From Pseudoroseicyclus_A sp041714655 (GTDB taxonomy: Bacteria > Pseudomonadota > Alphaproteobacteria > Rhodobacterales > Rhodobacteraceae): a stretch of DNA of 64,000 nt. Numbering within the stretch: position 1 is the stretch's first letter; every line of letters begins with the position of its first letter. Where the stretch lies: assembly GCF_041714655.1 (NCBI RefSeq), contig NZ_CP168219.1, forward strand, positions 2,294,001-2,358,000, read 5' to 3'. A program made the position numbers and the translations under genes. Of this stretch, positions 32,484 through 40,670 are shown piece by piece. The notes beneath the pieces are model-generated. The model was not told the origin of the DNA. It was given only the letters and a program-made list of their open reading frames with translations, and did no database searches.

Positions 32484-32975
32484 ATGATCCGCCCTGCCCC
32501 GCTCCTGGCCCTTGCCCTGGCGCTCGGCCTCGCCGGTTGTGCGAGCTGGCAGAGCTCGCGGCTCAACCCGATGACCTGGTTCGGCGGCGGCTCCGTGCAG
32601 GCGGCCGCGGCGCCCTCCGGCCCCGTGCGGCCGCTGGTGGAGCCGGGCCAGGTGGGGGTGGTCGCCGATGCCCGCGCCCCGATCGCGACCGTCACCGCCG
32701 TCGAGATCGCGCCGACGAGCACCGGCGCCATCGTCCGCGCCACCGGCACGGCCGCCGGTCCCGGCTGGTACAATGCCGAGTTGGTGCGCATCGGCATCGA
32801 GGGGTCGGTCCTGCGCTACCAGTTCCGCGCCGAGGCGCCGGAGGTGGGCGGCACGGGCGTGCCCGTCGCGGCCCGGCAGATCACCGCGGCCGACCTGCTG
32901 ACCGCCGCCGAGCTCGCCGGCATCACCGGGGTGCGGGTCGAGGGCGCCAGCAACGCGCTGCAGGCCCGCCGCTAG
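32484..32975 (+). CDS. Small lipoprotein of unknown function
   Basis: A 163-residue lipoprotein with signal MIRPAPLLALALALGLAGC, lipobox LAGC and Cys19 as the lipidation site. The mature part has ITVTAVEIAPTSTGAIVRATGTA-like beta strands and GWYNAELVRIG; I do not recognise a family. The longer upstream frame is discarded because AAGGAGAG lies before this ATG and it starts the signal peptide. It is followed by a roughly 420-base gap holding two candidate small RNAs. Confidence 0.75.
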   Translation: MIRPAPLLALALALGLAGCASWQSSRLNPMTWFGGGSVQAAAAPSGPVRPLVEPGQVGVVADARAPIATVTAVEIAPTSTGAIVRATGTAAGPGWYNAELVRIGIEGSVLRYQFRAEAPEVGGTGVPVAARQITAADLLTAAELAGITGVRVEGASNALQARR

Positions 32976-33039
32976 GGACCCGGGCGCCGCCCGGCAGATC
33001 CATCGCCCTCCCCATTCGTCGTGAATGGAATCTTAAGCT

Positions 33040-33141
33040 TTGTGGGTCAGTTTCGACGTGTCCGGCCCTCCATTCCTCCCCGGGGAGCCGGATTGACTTC
33101 CTCCCTGTCAGACTTGCCGCGCCCTCGGGCGCGGCTTTTTT
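33040..33141 (+). ncRNA. Candidate small RNA with CCTCC loops and a strong terminator
   Basis: Within the gene-free gap 32976-33393. A stem TCCGGC (33061-33066) / GCCGGA (33087-33092) presents CCTCC and TCCTCCCC in its loop. A second small hairpin TGAC...GTCA presents TTCCTCCC, and a canonical rho-independent terminator follows. Unpaired CCUCC motifs complementary to ribosome-binding sites in hairpin loops are known from rhizobial and Rhodobacter sRNAs (cuckoo/CcsR type). The 5' end is uncertain; a weak GGAAT-N17-AGTT arrangement lies at about 33027-33052. Alternatively it is only the 3' end of the lipoprotein mRNA. Confidence 0.4.
33116..33141 (+). terminator. Rho-independent terminator
   Basis: Perfect 8-bp stem GCCGCGCC / GGCGCGGC with loop CTCG, directly followed by six T. 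It is the strongest intrinsic terminator in the window and ends the candidate sRNA or the lipoprotein transcript about 140 bases upstream. Confidence 0.85.
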
Positions 33142-33193
33142 GAACGCTCCGGAGGGGCCCCGGGCCGCACCTCTATCAGCGAAATTTTGCCTG

Positions 33194-33222
33194 TTGACCT
33201 GTGGTTGGCCTTCGCCTAGCCT
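33194..33222 (+). promoter_or_regulatory. Candidate sigma-70 promoter
   Basis: TTGACC (33194-33199), a 17-base spacer, and TAGCCT (33217-33222). It lies downstream of one terminator and upstream of another, so its product would be a short RNA or the leader of ialB. Confidence 0.5.
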
Positions 33223-33228
33223 CCGCGT

Positions 33229-33292
33229 CAATTAGTCGGCCAAGTCCGGCAGGGAGAAAGCGAAAAAGGGGCCGCCGCTCGGCCCCTTTTTC
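33229..33292 (+). ncRNA. Candidate short RNA or attenuated leader of ialB
   Basis: Transcription from the promoter at 33194-33222 would start near 33229 and meet a very stable hairpin at 33262-33292: 13 bp, GAAAAAGGGGCCG / CGGCCCCTTTTTC, loop CCGCT, with the T run inside the stem as in bidirectional terminators. The RNA would be about 64 bases. It could be a free-standing sRNA or an attenuator 100 bases upstream of the ialB start. Confidence 0.4.
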
Positions 33293-33393
33293 CATTGTTG
33301 CAATAGCTTGCAGCCCTTTCCTCATGCGAACTCTCGCCATCGTCAGACCGCCGCCGGCCACCGCCCCCTGACAGGGCGCGACGGAGGTGCTAC

Positions 33394-34164
33394 ATGGGCA
33401 AAAAACGGATCACGGGAAGGCTTTCCATGCTCATCATGCCCAAGACCTGGCTGCCGGCCGCCGCCGTCGCGCTCGCCGCTCTCGCCCCGGCCCTGCCGGC
33501 CATCGCGCAGGACGACACGACCACCGAGCCGGCCGCCGACACTGCAGCCGAGACGCCAGCCGAATCAGACGATGCCGCGACGCCCGAGGCGGATACCGCC
33601 GCGGACGGCGAGACCGAAGGCAATGCCGAGACCGGTACGGAGCCCTCGACCGACCCCGATGTCTTCGACCTCGGCACCCCCGCCGATGCGAGCGGCGACA
33701 GCTCCACTCCCGGCAGCGCCTATGTTCGCGAGGAGTTCCAGGACTGGCAGATGCGCTGCCTCGTCGCCGAGGAAGGACCGGACCCGTGCCAGCTCTACCA
33801 GCTCCTCATGAACGAGGACGAGACGCCGGTCGCCGAGTTCACGCTCGTCCCGCTCCCCCCGGGGACGGAGGCCGTCGCCGGTGCCGTCGTCATCGTGCCG
33901 CTCGAGACGCAGCTCACCGAACGGCTGACCATCTCCATCGATGGCGGCCAGGCGCGGCGCTATGAGTATGACTTCTGCAATCTCGGCGGCTGCGTCGCCC
34001 GCTTCGGCCTGACCGCCGACCAGATCGCCTCGTTCAAGGCCGGCAATGCGGCGACGGTGAGCATCGTCCCCGCCGCGGCGCCCGATCAGCGCGTCGATCT
34101 CAACCTGTCGCTGTCCGGCTTCACCGCCGCCTTCGACTACACCGAGAACCCGCCGGAGGAGTGA
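33394..34164 (+). CDS. ialB: Invasion-associated locus B (IalB) family protein
   Basis: A 256-residue exported protein. The basic N-terminus and hydrophobic stretch (to about 38, ending ALPAIAQ) form a signal peptide. A low-complexity acidic Thr/Ala/Asp/Glu region (about 40-105) follows, then the IalB domain (about 109-245) with FQDWQMRCLV, CQLYQLLMNED, IVPLETQL, YDFCNLGGCVARFGLT and four conserved Cys likely paired in two disulfides. The upstream ATG at 33394 is chosen because GGAGGTG precedes it with proper spacing; the ATG at 33427 is an alternative. Family members occur across alphaproteobacteria; the Bartonella role in invasion need not apply here. Confidence 0.88.
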   Translation: MGKKRITGRLSMLIMPKTWLPAAAVALAALAPALPAIAQDDTTTEPAADTAAETPAESDDAATPEADTAADGETEGNAETGTEPSTDPDVFDLGTPADASGDSSTPGSAYVREEFQDWQMRCLVAEEGPDPCQLYQLLMNEDETPVAEFTLVPLPPGTEAVAGAVVIVPLETQLTERLTISIDGGQARRYEYDFCNLGGCVARFGLTADQIASFKAGNAATVSIVPAAAPDQRVDLNLSLSGFTAAFDYTENPPEE

Positions 34165-34274
34165 TCCTCCCCGGTCAGCGAGGGGGCGCGAGGGGGAGGC
34201 CCTTCGCGCCCTTTTTGCATTCGGGAGGGCGATTTCTCTCGAGACGCGTGCCGGGCACCATGGCCCTCGGGCCG

Positions 34275-35492
34275 TCAGGCCGCCTTCAGCGCCAGCACCG
34301 CGTTGTGCCCGCCAAAGGCGAAGGCGTTGGACAGCACCGCCCCCACCCGCGCCTGCCGCGCCTCGTTCGGCACCACGTCGAGCGCGCAATCGGGGTCGGG
34401 CTCGCGGTAGCCGATGGTGGGCGCGATGACCCCGTCCCTCAGCGCCATCAGGCAGGCCAGCAGCTCCACCGCCCCCGTCCCGCCGATCAGATGCCCGTGC
34501 ATCGACTTGGTGGAGGAGATCATCAGCCGCTCGGCATGGGCGCCGAACGCCCGCGCCACCGCCAGGCATTCCGTCCTGTCATTGGCGGCCGTGCCCGTGC
34601 CATGCGCGTTGATGTAGCCCACCGCCTCCGCCGGCAGCCCGGCATCGGCCAGCGCGCCCGCGATGGCGCGCTCGGCACCCTCGGCGGAGGGGGTCACGAT
34701 GTCGGAGGCGTCCGACGTCATGGCGAAGCCCGCCACCTCGGCGAGGATCTCTGCCCCCCGGGCCATGGCATGGTCCCAGTCCTCGAAGACGAAAACCGCC
34801 GCGCCCTCGCCCTGCACCATGCCGCTGCGATCGGCCGAGAATGGGCGGCAGGCCTCCTTCGACATGACGCGCAGACCCTCCCAGGCCTTGATGCCGCCGA
34901 AGCAGAGCATGCTTTCGGAGCCGCCGGTCAGCATCACCGGCGCCGCGCCGGAGCGCACCATCTGGAAGGCGAGGCCCATGGCGTGGTTCGACGAGGCGCA
35001 GGCGGTCGAAACGGTGAAGCTCGGCCCCATGAGCCCGTGCGCCATGCTGACCTGCGCGGTCGCGGCATTGTTCATCAGGCGCGGCACGATGAAGGGGTGA
35101 ACGCGGTTCTTCCCCTCCTCGTAGACGGCGCGGAAGTTCTCGTCCTGCGTCGAGAGCCCGCCGCCGGAGGTGCCCAACACCACGCCCGCGCGCATCCCGA
35201 GCTCGCCGGCGAAGTCCAGCCCCGCCTGCCCCACCGCCTGCCTGGCGGCGAGCAGCGCGAATTGCGTGAAGCGGTCGAGGAGGCTCAGCTCCTGGCGGGA
35301 GAAATGCGCGGCCTCGTCATAGCCGCGGACCTGCCCGCCGATGCGGATCGCGAGGCGCTCGGCGTCGCGCACGTCCAGAGGGCCGATGCCGCAGCGCCCC
35401 TCGCGCATCGCGGCGAATGTCGCGGGCACATCGGCCCCGAGAGGGTTGATCGTGCCGGCGCCGGTGACGGCGACGCGCCTGAGGCCGCTCAT
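34275..35492 (-). CDS. Beta-ketoacyl-ACP synthase (FabF-like)
   Basis: A 405-residue type-II ketosynthase. The Cys-His-His triad is visible: Cys165 in STACASSN, His297 in NAHGTGT and His334 in KSMHGHLIGGTGA. It condenses acyl thioesters with malonyl-ACP. It lies last in a minus-strand series after an ACP and an LpxD-like acyltransferase, its start overlapping the ACP stop (ATGA). That dedicated ACP and lipid-A-type acyltransferase suggest synthesis of a special acyl chain for the envelope, as the acpXL region does in rhizobia; this is inference. Housekeeping fabF would be expected beside fabD-fabG-acpP, none of which is here. Confidence 0.9.
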   Translation of the reverse strand: MSGLRRVAVTGAGTINPLGADVPATFAAMREGRCGIGPLDVRDAERLAIRIGGQVRGYDEAAHFSRQELSLLDRFTQFALLAARQAVGQAGLDFAGELGMRAGVVLGTSGGGLSTQDENFRAVYEEGKNRVHPFIVPRLMNNAATAQVSMAHGLMGPSFTVSTACASSNHAMGLAFQMVRSGAAPVMLTGGSESMLCFGGIKAWEGLRVMSKEACRPFSADRSGMVQGEGAAVFVFEDWDHAMARGAEILAEVAGFAMTSDASDIVTPSAEGAERAIAGALADAGLPAEAVGYINAHGTGTAANDRTECLAVARAFGAHAERLMISSTKSMHGHLIGGTGAVELLACLMALRDGVIAPTIGYREPDPDCALDVVPNEARQARVGAVLSNAFAFGGHNAVLALKAA

Positions 35493-35752
35493 ACCTCGGC
35501 TTGCGCCTTCACCAGCCCGTCCACCTCGCGGATGATGCTGCCGACCGACGAGATGTCGAAGCCGGAGCCGGCGGGGTCGTTGGCGTTGAAGGGCACGGAG
35601 ATGTCGAAGGCCTCCTCGATGGCGAAGATGCTCTCCACCAGGCCGAGGCTGTCGATGCCCAGCTCCTCCAGCGATTGCTCCTCGCTGATGTCCGAAGGTT
35701 CCAGCACCGCCTGTTCGGCGATGATGGCGATGACCTTGTCACGCACGCCCAT
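35489..35752 (-). CDS. Acyl carrier protein
   Basis: An 87-residue ACP. The 4'-phosphopantetheine serine is Ser35 in ELGIDSLGLVE, and the N-terminal helix (RDKVIAIIAEQAVL) and C-terminal helix are typical. The frame opens at a TTG (35767), but the ATG at 35752 has GGGAG upstream. The stop overlaps the ketosynthase start. It differs from housekeeping AcpP (which has ADSLDTVELVM), and its C-terminus (FNANDPAGSGFDISSVGSIIREVDGLV) contains an insertion, so it is a specialised ACP feeding the neighbouring ketosynthase and acyltransferase. Confidence 0.92.
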   Translation of the reverse strand: MGVRDKVIAIIAEQAVLEPSDISEEQSLEELGIDSLGLVESIFAIEEAFDISVPFNANDPAGSGFDISSVGSIIREVDGLVKAQAEV

Positions 35753-35833
35753 GGCCGCCACTCCCAATCGTCACGCGCTCATGTAGTGGCTCGAGGCGCA
35801 TTTGAAAACCGCATTTCGGGGGGAAGGCCGGGC

Positions 35834-36904
35834 TCAGGCGCCCCCCCGCCCCAGCCGGGCGATGAGCCGCGGCAGGCGGCGGAGCGCCTTGTAGCTCTCC
35901 AGATGCCGGGTCAGCGGCATGGCGGGATAGCCGAGCATCACCCGCCCCGCGGGCACGTTCGACAGAACGACGCTGCCGCCGCCCAGCACCACATCGGCCC
36001 CTATGGTGAGATTGTCCGCCACCCCGGCCTTGCCGCCGATCACCGTGCGGTCGCCGACGCGGGTGGAGCCGGCGACACCGGCCTGCGCGGAGAGCAGCAC
36101 ATGGGCGCCTAATGTGACGTTGTGTCCCACCTGGCAGAGGTTGTCGATCTTGCAGCCCGGGCCGATCCGCGTCGGGCGGATCGTGCCGGCATCGACGGTG
36201 GCATTGGCGCCGATCTCCACCTCGTCGCCTATTTCCACCCCGCCGAGGGAGTGGATCTTGTGCCAGCGCGGGTCAGTGAGGACGGGCGGCGGCGCGTCGC
36301 CGCCGGTCTTGCGCGACAGCTCCAGATGGTTCGGCTCGGCGGTGGTGAAGGAAAAGCCGTCGGCCCCGATCACCACGCCCGGATGGAAGAGGCAGCGGGC
36401 ACCGATGCGCACGCGGGCGCCGATCCGGCAACCGGCATGGAGCACCGTCTCTGCCCCCACCTCCGCCCCCGGCGCGACGCTGACATGGGGGCCGAGCCGG
36501 GCGCCCGCGCCGATCTTCGCGCCTTGGCCGATGACGGCGAAGGGGCCGATGCCGGCGCCCGGGCCGATCTCGGCGCCCTCTTCGACGATCGCGGTGGGGT
36601 GGATCCCCTCGGGCAGGCCGGAGCCGCCGCCGAGCACTTCGGAGAGCCGCGCCATGGCGAGCCGCCCGCGCGGCGCGGCGATGGCCCCCTTGAGGCCGAG
36701 GCCCTGCCAATCGGCGCCGTCCCAGAGCAGCGCGGCCTCGGCGCGGCCCGAAGCCAGACCCTCCGCCCAGGCGGGGCTGAGCGCGATGGCGAGCTGGCGC
36801 GGGCCGGCGGAGGCGGGCTCGGCCGCTCCCTCGATCACGAGACCGCCGTCCCCCATCAGCTCAGCGGAGAGGGCGCGGGCGATCTCGGCGAGGGTCAGCG
36901 GCAT
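35834..36904 (-). CDS. lpxD: LpxD-like UDP-3-O-acylglucosamine N-acyltransferase
   Basis: A 356-residue left-handed beta-helix acyltransferase. An N-terminal uridine-binding domain (about 1-95) is followed by hexapeptide repeats (HPTAIVEEGAEIGPGAGIGPFAVIGQGAKIGAGARLG...), the substrate loop IGADGFSFTTAEPNH, and the catalytic-type His in CQVGHNVTLG. It would transfer a 3-hydroxyacyl chain to the 2-position of lipid A precursor. The standard lpxD sits between bamA and fabZ-lpxA-lpxB, which is not the case here, so this may be a second or specialised LpxD working with the adjacent ACP and ketosynthase. Whether another lpxD exists cannot be seen from this window. Confidence 0.85.
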   Translation of the reverse strand: MPLTLAEIARALSAELMGDGGLVIEGAAEPASAGPRQLAIALSPAWAEGLASGRAEAALLWDGADWQGLGLKGAIAAPRGRLAMARLSEVLGGGSGLPEGIHPTAIVEEGAEIGPGAGIGPFAVIGQGAKIGAGARLGPHVSVAPGAEVGAETVLHAGCRIGARVRIGARCLFHPGVVIGADGFSFTTAEPNHLELSRKTGGDAPPPVLTDPRWHKIHSLGGVEIGDEVEIGANATVDAGTIRPTRIGPGCKIDNLCQVGHNVTLGAHVLLSAQAGVAGSTRVGDRTVIGGKAGVADNLTIGADVVLGGGSVVLSNVPAGRVMLGYPAMPLTRHLESYKALRRLPRLIARLGRGGA

Positions 36905-36916
36905 GAGGCAGGCCTT

Positions 36917-36937
36917 TCGGGGGGCAGGTCCCCCCGA
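36917..36937. other. Small GC hairpin between L,D-transpeptidase and lpxD genes
   Basis: Perfect 8-bp stem TCGGGGGG / CCCCCCGA with a five-base loop in the 36-base gap. There is no T run; it may be a weak terminator or mRNA end stabiliser. It resembles the G/C stems of the hairpin-mosaic repeats. Confidence 0.35.
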
Positions 36938-36940
36938 GGC

Positions 36941-38530
36941 TTAGCTCTGCGGGGCCGCGATCTCCACCCCTTCGGCGGCGAGCAGCTCCCAGAGCCGCGC
37001 GTCGCGGCCGTAGACATCATTGCGGAACTGCAGCTCGCCTTCGACATTCGTGAAGGCGGTGAAATAGACGAGATGCACGGGGATCTGCGTCTGCAGCTCC
37101 ACCGGGGTCTCGGCACCGGTGCGCAGCCGCGCCTGGAAGAACTCGACCGGCTCCTCCACCTCGCGCGAAAGCAGCTCGTAGGCGAAATCGAGCGGATCAT
37201 CGAGGCGGATGCAGCCATGGCTGAAGGTCCGCACCTCGCGCTGGAAGAGGCTCTGGCTCGGCGTGTCGTGCAGATAGATGTTGTAGGGGTTGGGGAAGAG
37301 GAACTTCACCTGCCCGAGCGCATTGCTCGGCCCCGGCGGCTGGCGCATCGAGAAGGGGAAGGACGAGGCGGAGAAGCGCGAGAAGTCGTTCGCGCGGCTC
37401 ACCACCCGGCCCCGGCTGTCGATGATCTGCATATGGCCGTTGGAGCCAGGGTTGGCGCGCAGCGCCGGCAGATATTCGTTCACCACGATCGAGCGGGGCA
37501 CATACCACGACGGGTTGATGACCATCCGCTCCATCACGTCGGAGAATTCCGGCGTCTGCCGGTCGGCGCTGCCGGCGCCGATGACGGCGCGGGTCTCGAA
37601 GGTCACCCGGTCAAAATCCACGATCTGTGCGGTGAAATCCGTGAGGTTCACCCAGACATGCCGGTCGCCTAGGTCGTAGTTCATCCAGCGCAGCCGCTCC
37701 ATCGCCGCATAGACGGAATGGAGCCGCTCGGTGGCGGGAACGTTGATGGCGGCGAGGGTCGAGTCGCCAACGATGCCATCGGCCTCGATGCCGTGGTCAG
37801 TCTGGAAGCGCATGACCGCCGCCGTGAGCGCGCCATCATAGGCGGTGACGGCGGTGCGCGGCAGATAGCCCATGGCGATCAGCCGGTTGCGGAGCGCGAC
37901 GACCTGCGGGCCGCTGTCGCCGGGGTCGAGCCGGCCGGGCCGAAGCTCCGGCCCCCAGCCGCCGGAGGCGATGGTCTCTTCCAGCCGCATCCGCGCCCGC
38001 ATCAGACGGGCATATTCGGGGTTGGAGGGCGCGAGGGAGAGCATGTAGGCGGCCGGATCCGCCGCCTCCGCGAGGCCGGCGAGCACCGCGGCGCCGTCGA
38101 AATCCGGCAGCTCGCGCTTGATGAGGGAGGAAACCGCCCTCGGCTCGATCATCCCCCAGCCGACGTCATGCGCATAGGCGAGGAAGGCGCGGGACAGCGC
38201 CACCTCCATCTCGCCCTTCTCTTCATCCGTCGCCGCGGCCTGCAGGGCGGCGATCACCGTCTCGGGGTCATAGAGATGCGCGGGGATGCCATGAAGCGGC
38301 GCGTTGGCGAAGGCGGCCAGCAGCGCGTTCCGCCGGGCGATGGCGGCCTCGTCGGCGCCGGACCAGAGCGGTGCGAAGCCGCGCGCCCGGTAGAAGGCGG
38401 CGAGCCCGTCATCGCGCGCGGCGCTTTCGGCAACGGCCTGCCGGAAGGGCGAGACGACCTGGGCGGAGGCGGACAGGGCCGGCAGGGCGAGCGCGGCGGC
38501 GAGGGCGAGAACTTTGAAATGGGGATACAT
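36941..38530 (-). CDS. L,D-transpeptidase, YcbB (LdtD) family
   Basis: A 529-residue exported enzyme forming 3-3 cross-links in peptidoglycan. The signal peptide ends ALSASAQ (about 24). A scaffold and helical region follow, then a peptidoglycan-binding repeat (about 210-270: LDPGDSGPQVVALRNRLIAMGYLP... FQTDHGIEADGIVGDSTLAAIN), then a YkuD domain with the catalytic SHGCIRLDDPLDFA, His438 and Cys440. The longer upstream frame is discarded since this ATG starts the signal peptide. It is divergent from the DUF882 gene and upstream of the lpxD-ACP-ketosynthase series in the same direction. YcbB-plus-DUF882 pairs are conserved in this family of bacteria. Confidence 0.92.
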   Translation of the reverse strand: MYPHFKVLALAAALALPALSASAQVVSPFRQAVAESAARDDGLAAFYRARGFAPLWSGADEAAIARRNALLAAFANAPLHGIPAHLYDPETVIAALQAAATDEEKGEMEVALSRAFLAYAHDVGWGMIEPRAVSSLIKRELPDFDGAAVLAGLAEAADPAAYMLSLAPSNPEYARLMRARMRLEETIASGGWGPELRPGRLDPGDSGPQVVALRNRLIAMGYLPRTAVTAYDGALTAAVMRFQTDHGIEADGIVGDSTLAAINVPATERLHSVYAAMERLRWMNYDLGDRHVWVNLTDFTAQIVDFDRVTFETRAVIGAGSADRQTPEFSDVMERMVINPSWYVPRSIVVNEYLPALRANPGSNGHMQIIDSRGRVVSRANDFSRFSASSFPFSMRQPPGPSNALGQVKFLFPNPYNIYLHDTPSQSLFQREVRTFSHGCIRLDDPLDFAYELLSREVEEPVEFFQARLRTGAETPVELQTQIPVHLVYFTAFTNVEGELQFRNDVYGRDARLWELLAAEGVEIAAPQS

Positions 38531-38859
38531 GCGTGACAAACCGAGATGACCTTCCCTTCGTTGATCGGGCCGGGCCACGCCCGCCGTCCAGTGGCTAAAG
38601 CCCCGGAAGGGGGCCCTGGTTCCCGTTTGTTGCGCCTCTGCCGCGCCGGCGTGGCGGCAAGGCCGCAAAAAGTTCCCTCCCGTGCAGGAAGATCCGGTTT
38701 TCTGTGCAACTTTCCGCCGATTACCCCCGCGTTCACCCTCTTTGGTTAAATCGTCCCTTGGTCAGGGAATCGAGCTATGGCATCAATGCCGTGCATCTGG
38801 GGATGAGATGAAAAACCCTCGCGTCAGCGGGGCAATGGGCGGCAGGACAGGCTGAAACC
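38531..38859. other. Divergent intergenic region between L,D-transpeptidase and DUF882 genes
   Basis: 329 bases without a gene, presumably holding both promoters. There is an AT-richer stretch near 38735-38780 (TTTGGTTAAATCGTCCCTTGG) but no -35/-10 pair I would commit to. Short open frames on the plus strand here are composition artefacts. No repeat copy was found. Confidence 0.35.
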
Positions 38860-39429
38860 ATGACAAAAAACGTGTCTACGGGCATTTCCCGGCGCGCGCT
38901 TCTGCGCGCCTTCTCCGCAACGGCCGTTGTGGCGGCCCCGACCTACTCCAAGGCGGCCGGCTTCCTTCGGGGCGGCGGCGACATCCGCAAACTCGAGATG
39001 TATTCGGGCCGGACCGGCGAGCAGATCAACACGATCTACTGGATCGACGGCGAGTATATCGGCGAGGCGATTCGCGAGATCACCATGTTCATGCGCGACT
39101 GGCGCAACAACAGGGCGATCAACATCGACACCCGCACGATCGACATCATGGCCGCCTCGCACCGGCTTCTCGACACCTCCGCCCCCTACATGCTGCTCTC
39201 GGGCTACCGCAGCCCCGAGACCAACGCGATGCTGCGCGCCTCCTCCTCGGGCGTCGCGCGCAATTCCCTGCACATGCAGGGCCAGGCCGCCGACCTGCGC
39301 GTCGAGGGCCGCTCGGTCAACCAGATCGCCGGGGCGGCGACCGCCTGCCATGCCGGCGGCGTGGGCCGCTACTCGAGCTCGAACTTCGTGCATATGGATT
39401 GCGGCGCCGTCCGCAGCTGGGGCGCCTGA
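38860..39429 (+). CDS. DUF882 / YcbK-like (peptidase M15A) exported protein
   Basis: A 189-residue protein with a twin-arginine type signal (ISRRALLRAFSATAVVAAP) and a D,D-peptidase-like M15 fold. Zinc ligands can be seen in NSLHMQGQAADLRV (His and Asp) and FVHMDCGAVRSWGA (His). ASHRLLDTSAPYMLLSGYRSPETNAML is the family's substrate-groove segment. It is likely a periplasmic peptidoglycan endo/carboxypeptidase or binder. It diverges from the L,D-transpeptidase gene, with which such proteins are commonly paired. A good intrinsic terminator follows it. Confidence 0.9.
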   Translation: MTKNVSTGISRRALLRAFSATAVVAAPTYSKAAGFLRGGGDIRKLEMYSGRTGEQINTIYWIDGEYIGEAIREITMFMRDWRNNRAINIDTRTIDIMAASHRLLDTSAPYMLLSGYRSPETNAMLRASSSGVARNSLHMQGQAADLRVEGRSVNQIAGAATACHAGGVGRYSSSNFVHMDCGAVRSWGA

Positions 39430-39456
39430 GCCCCTGACCCCTCGCGGTTTTCAAAG

Positions 39457-39479
39457 GCCCCGCTCCGGCGGGGCTTTTT
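39457..39479 (+). terminator. Rho-independent terminator after DUF882 gene
   Basis: Stem GCCCCGC / GCGGGGC with loop TCCG, followed by five T, 28 bases after the stop codon. Confidence 0.85.
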
Positions 39480-39542
39480 GATTCGGGGCGGAGGCAGGGC
39501 GATTTGCGGGCGCCGGTTGGTTCGGGGGGCCGGCCCGTACCG

Positions 39543-39602
39543 GGCCGGGTGGAGGCTCTGCCTCCACACCTCCGAGGTATTTTCGGCCAGATGAAAGGCA
39601 GA
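39543..39602. repeat. Hairpin-mosaic intergenic repeat, copy 6
   Basis: GTGGAGGC-TCT-GCCTCCAC hairpin followed by CACCTCCGAGGTATTTTCGG and CCAGATGAAAGGC, the second flavour of the conserved tail. It lies between the DUF882 terminator and the AraC gene end. Confidence 0.6.
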
Positions 39603-39608
39603 TCCGCC

Positions 39609-40505
39609 TCAGGCGGAGAGCTGGGCGCGCATCTCGGCCCCGTCGCGGCCGGGCGGGGCGCCGAAGAGCCGGCGGTATTCGCGGCTGAACTGCGAGGCGC
39701 TCTCGTAGCCGATCGCATAGCCGACCCGGGCGACATCGGCCCCCTCGGCGAGGAGGAGGCGCCGCGCCTCCTGCAGGCGAATCATCTTCTGAAACTGGAC
39801 GGGCGTCATCGCCGTCACCGCCTTGAAATGCCGGTGGAAGGTCGCGGGGCTCATCCCCGCCAGCGCCGAGAGCTCGGCGATGCTGAGGGGTGCCGCGAAT
39901 CGGGCGCGGATATGCGCGACGGCGCGGGAGATGCGCGTCACATGGCTCTCGGCGAGGCCGATCTGGCGAAGGTTGGGGCCGAGCGGCCCCTGCATTAGCC
40001 GCCAGACGATCTCGCGCTCGGCGAGCGGCGCGAGGACGGCCACATCGGCGGCGGGGGCCCGGCAGAGCCGCATGAGCCGGTGAAGCGGCTCGATGAGCCC
40101 GGCGTCCAGCGGCTCGACATCGAGCGCAGCCCGGGGCGCCGGCGGCACCACGGCGGGGGCCGGCGGCAGGGCAAGCAGCAGCTCGGCCACCAGCGCCGCG
40201 TCGAGGCCGAGCGAGAAGGCGAGGTAGGGCTCCGCCGCCGAGGCGCCCGTGATCTCTGCCCGGATCGGCACGTCGAGTGAGGTGATCAGGCATTTGCCCG
40301 CGTCATAGCGGAAGGCCCGCTCGCCCAGCAACGAGGTCTTGGAGCCCTGCAGCACCACGCAGAGCGATGGCCGGTAGAGCGCGTGGATCGGCCCCTCCGG
40401 CTGGCGGCGGAGCGTGATGCGGAGGCCCTCGACGGGCAGCGGTTCGATCCCCGCCTCGCCCAGGGCCCGCGCCTCCGCCTTCAGATCGTCGAATGTGAGT
40501 GCCAT
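39609..40505 (-). CDS. AraC family regulator (YqhC-like)
   Basis: A 298-residue regulator. The N-terminal AraC_N domain (about 30-185; LYRPSLCVVLQGSKTSLLGERAFRYDAGKCLITSLDVPI) is of the YqhC type, and the C-terminal double helix-turn-helix (about 200-290) has LSIAELSALAGMSPATFHRHFKAVTAMTPVQFQKMIRLQEARRLL and VGYAIGYESASQFSREYRRLFG. It diverges from an aldo-keto reductase gene, reproducing the YqhC-aldehyde reductase arrangement of enterobacteria, where YqhC responds to aldehydes. The likely target is the intergenic region 40506-40670. Confidence 0.92.
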   Translation of the reverse strand: MALTFDDLKAEARALGEAGIEPLPVEGLRITLRRQPEGPIHALYRPSLCVVLQGSKTSLLGERAFRYDAGKCLITSLDVPIRAEITGASAAEPYLAFSLGLDAALVAELLLALPPAPAVVPPAPRAALDVEPLDAGLIEPLHRLMRLCRAPAADVAVLAPLAEREIVWRLMQGPLGPNLRQIGLAESHVTRISRAVAHIRARFAAPLSIAELSALAGMSPATFHRHFKAVTAMTPVQFQKMIRLQEARRLLLAEGADVARVGYAIGYESASQFSREYRRLFGAPPGRDGAEMRAQLSA

Positions 40506-40670
40506 GGGCCTGACTACCTTCCGGGCCGCCCCCGGTCACCCCCGAAGGCGTCGCTCTGAGAGGATCGTGCAGGAATTCGACAGGATCGGCGTCGCGCCCC
40601 GGCCCCGCCCCGGCCCATATCGGGGCAAGGGCGGCCCGCAGCGGGCAGCCGCCAGGAAAGGACCTCACCC

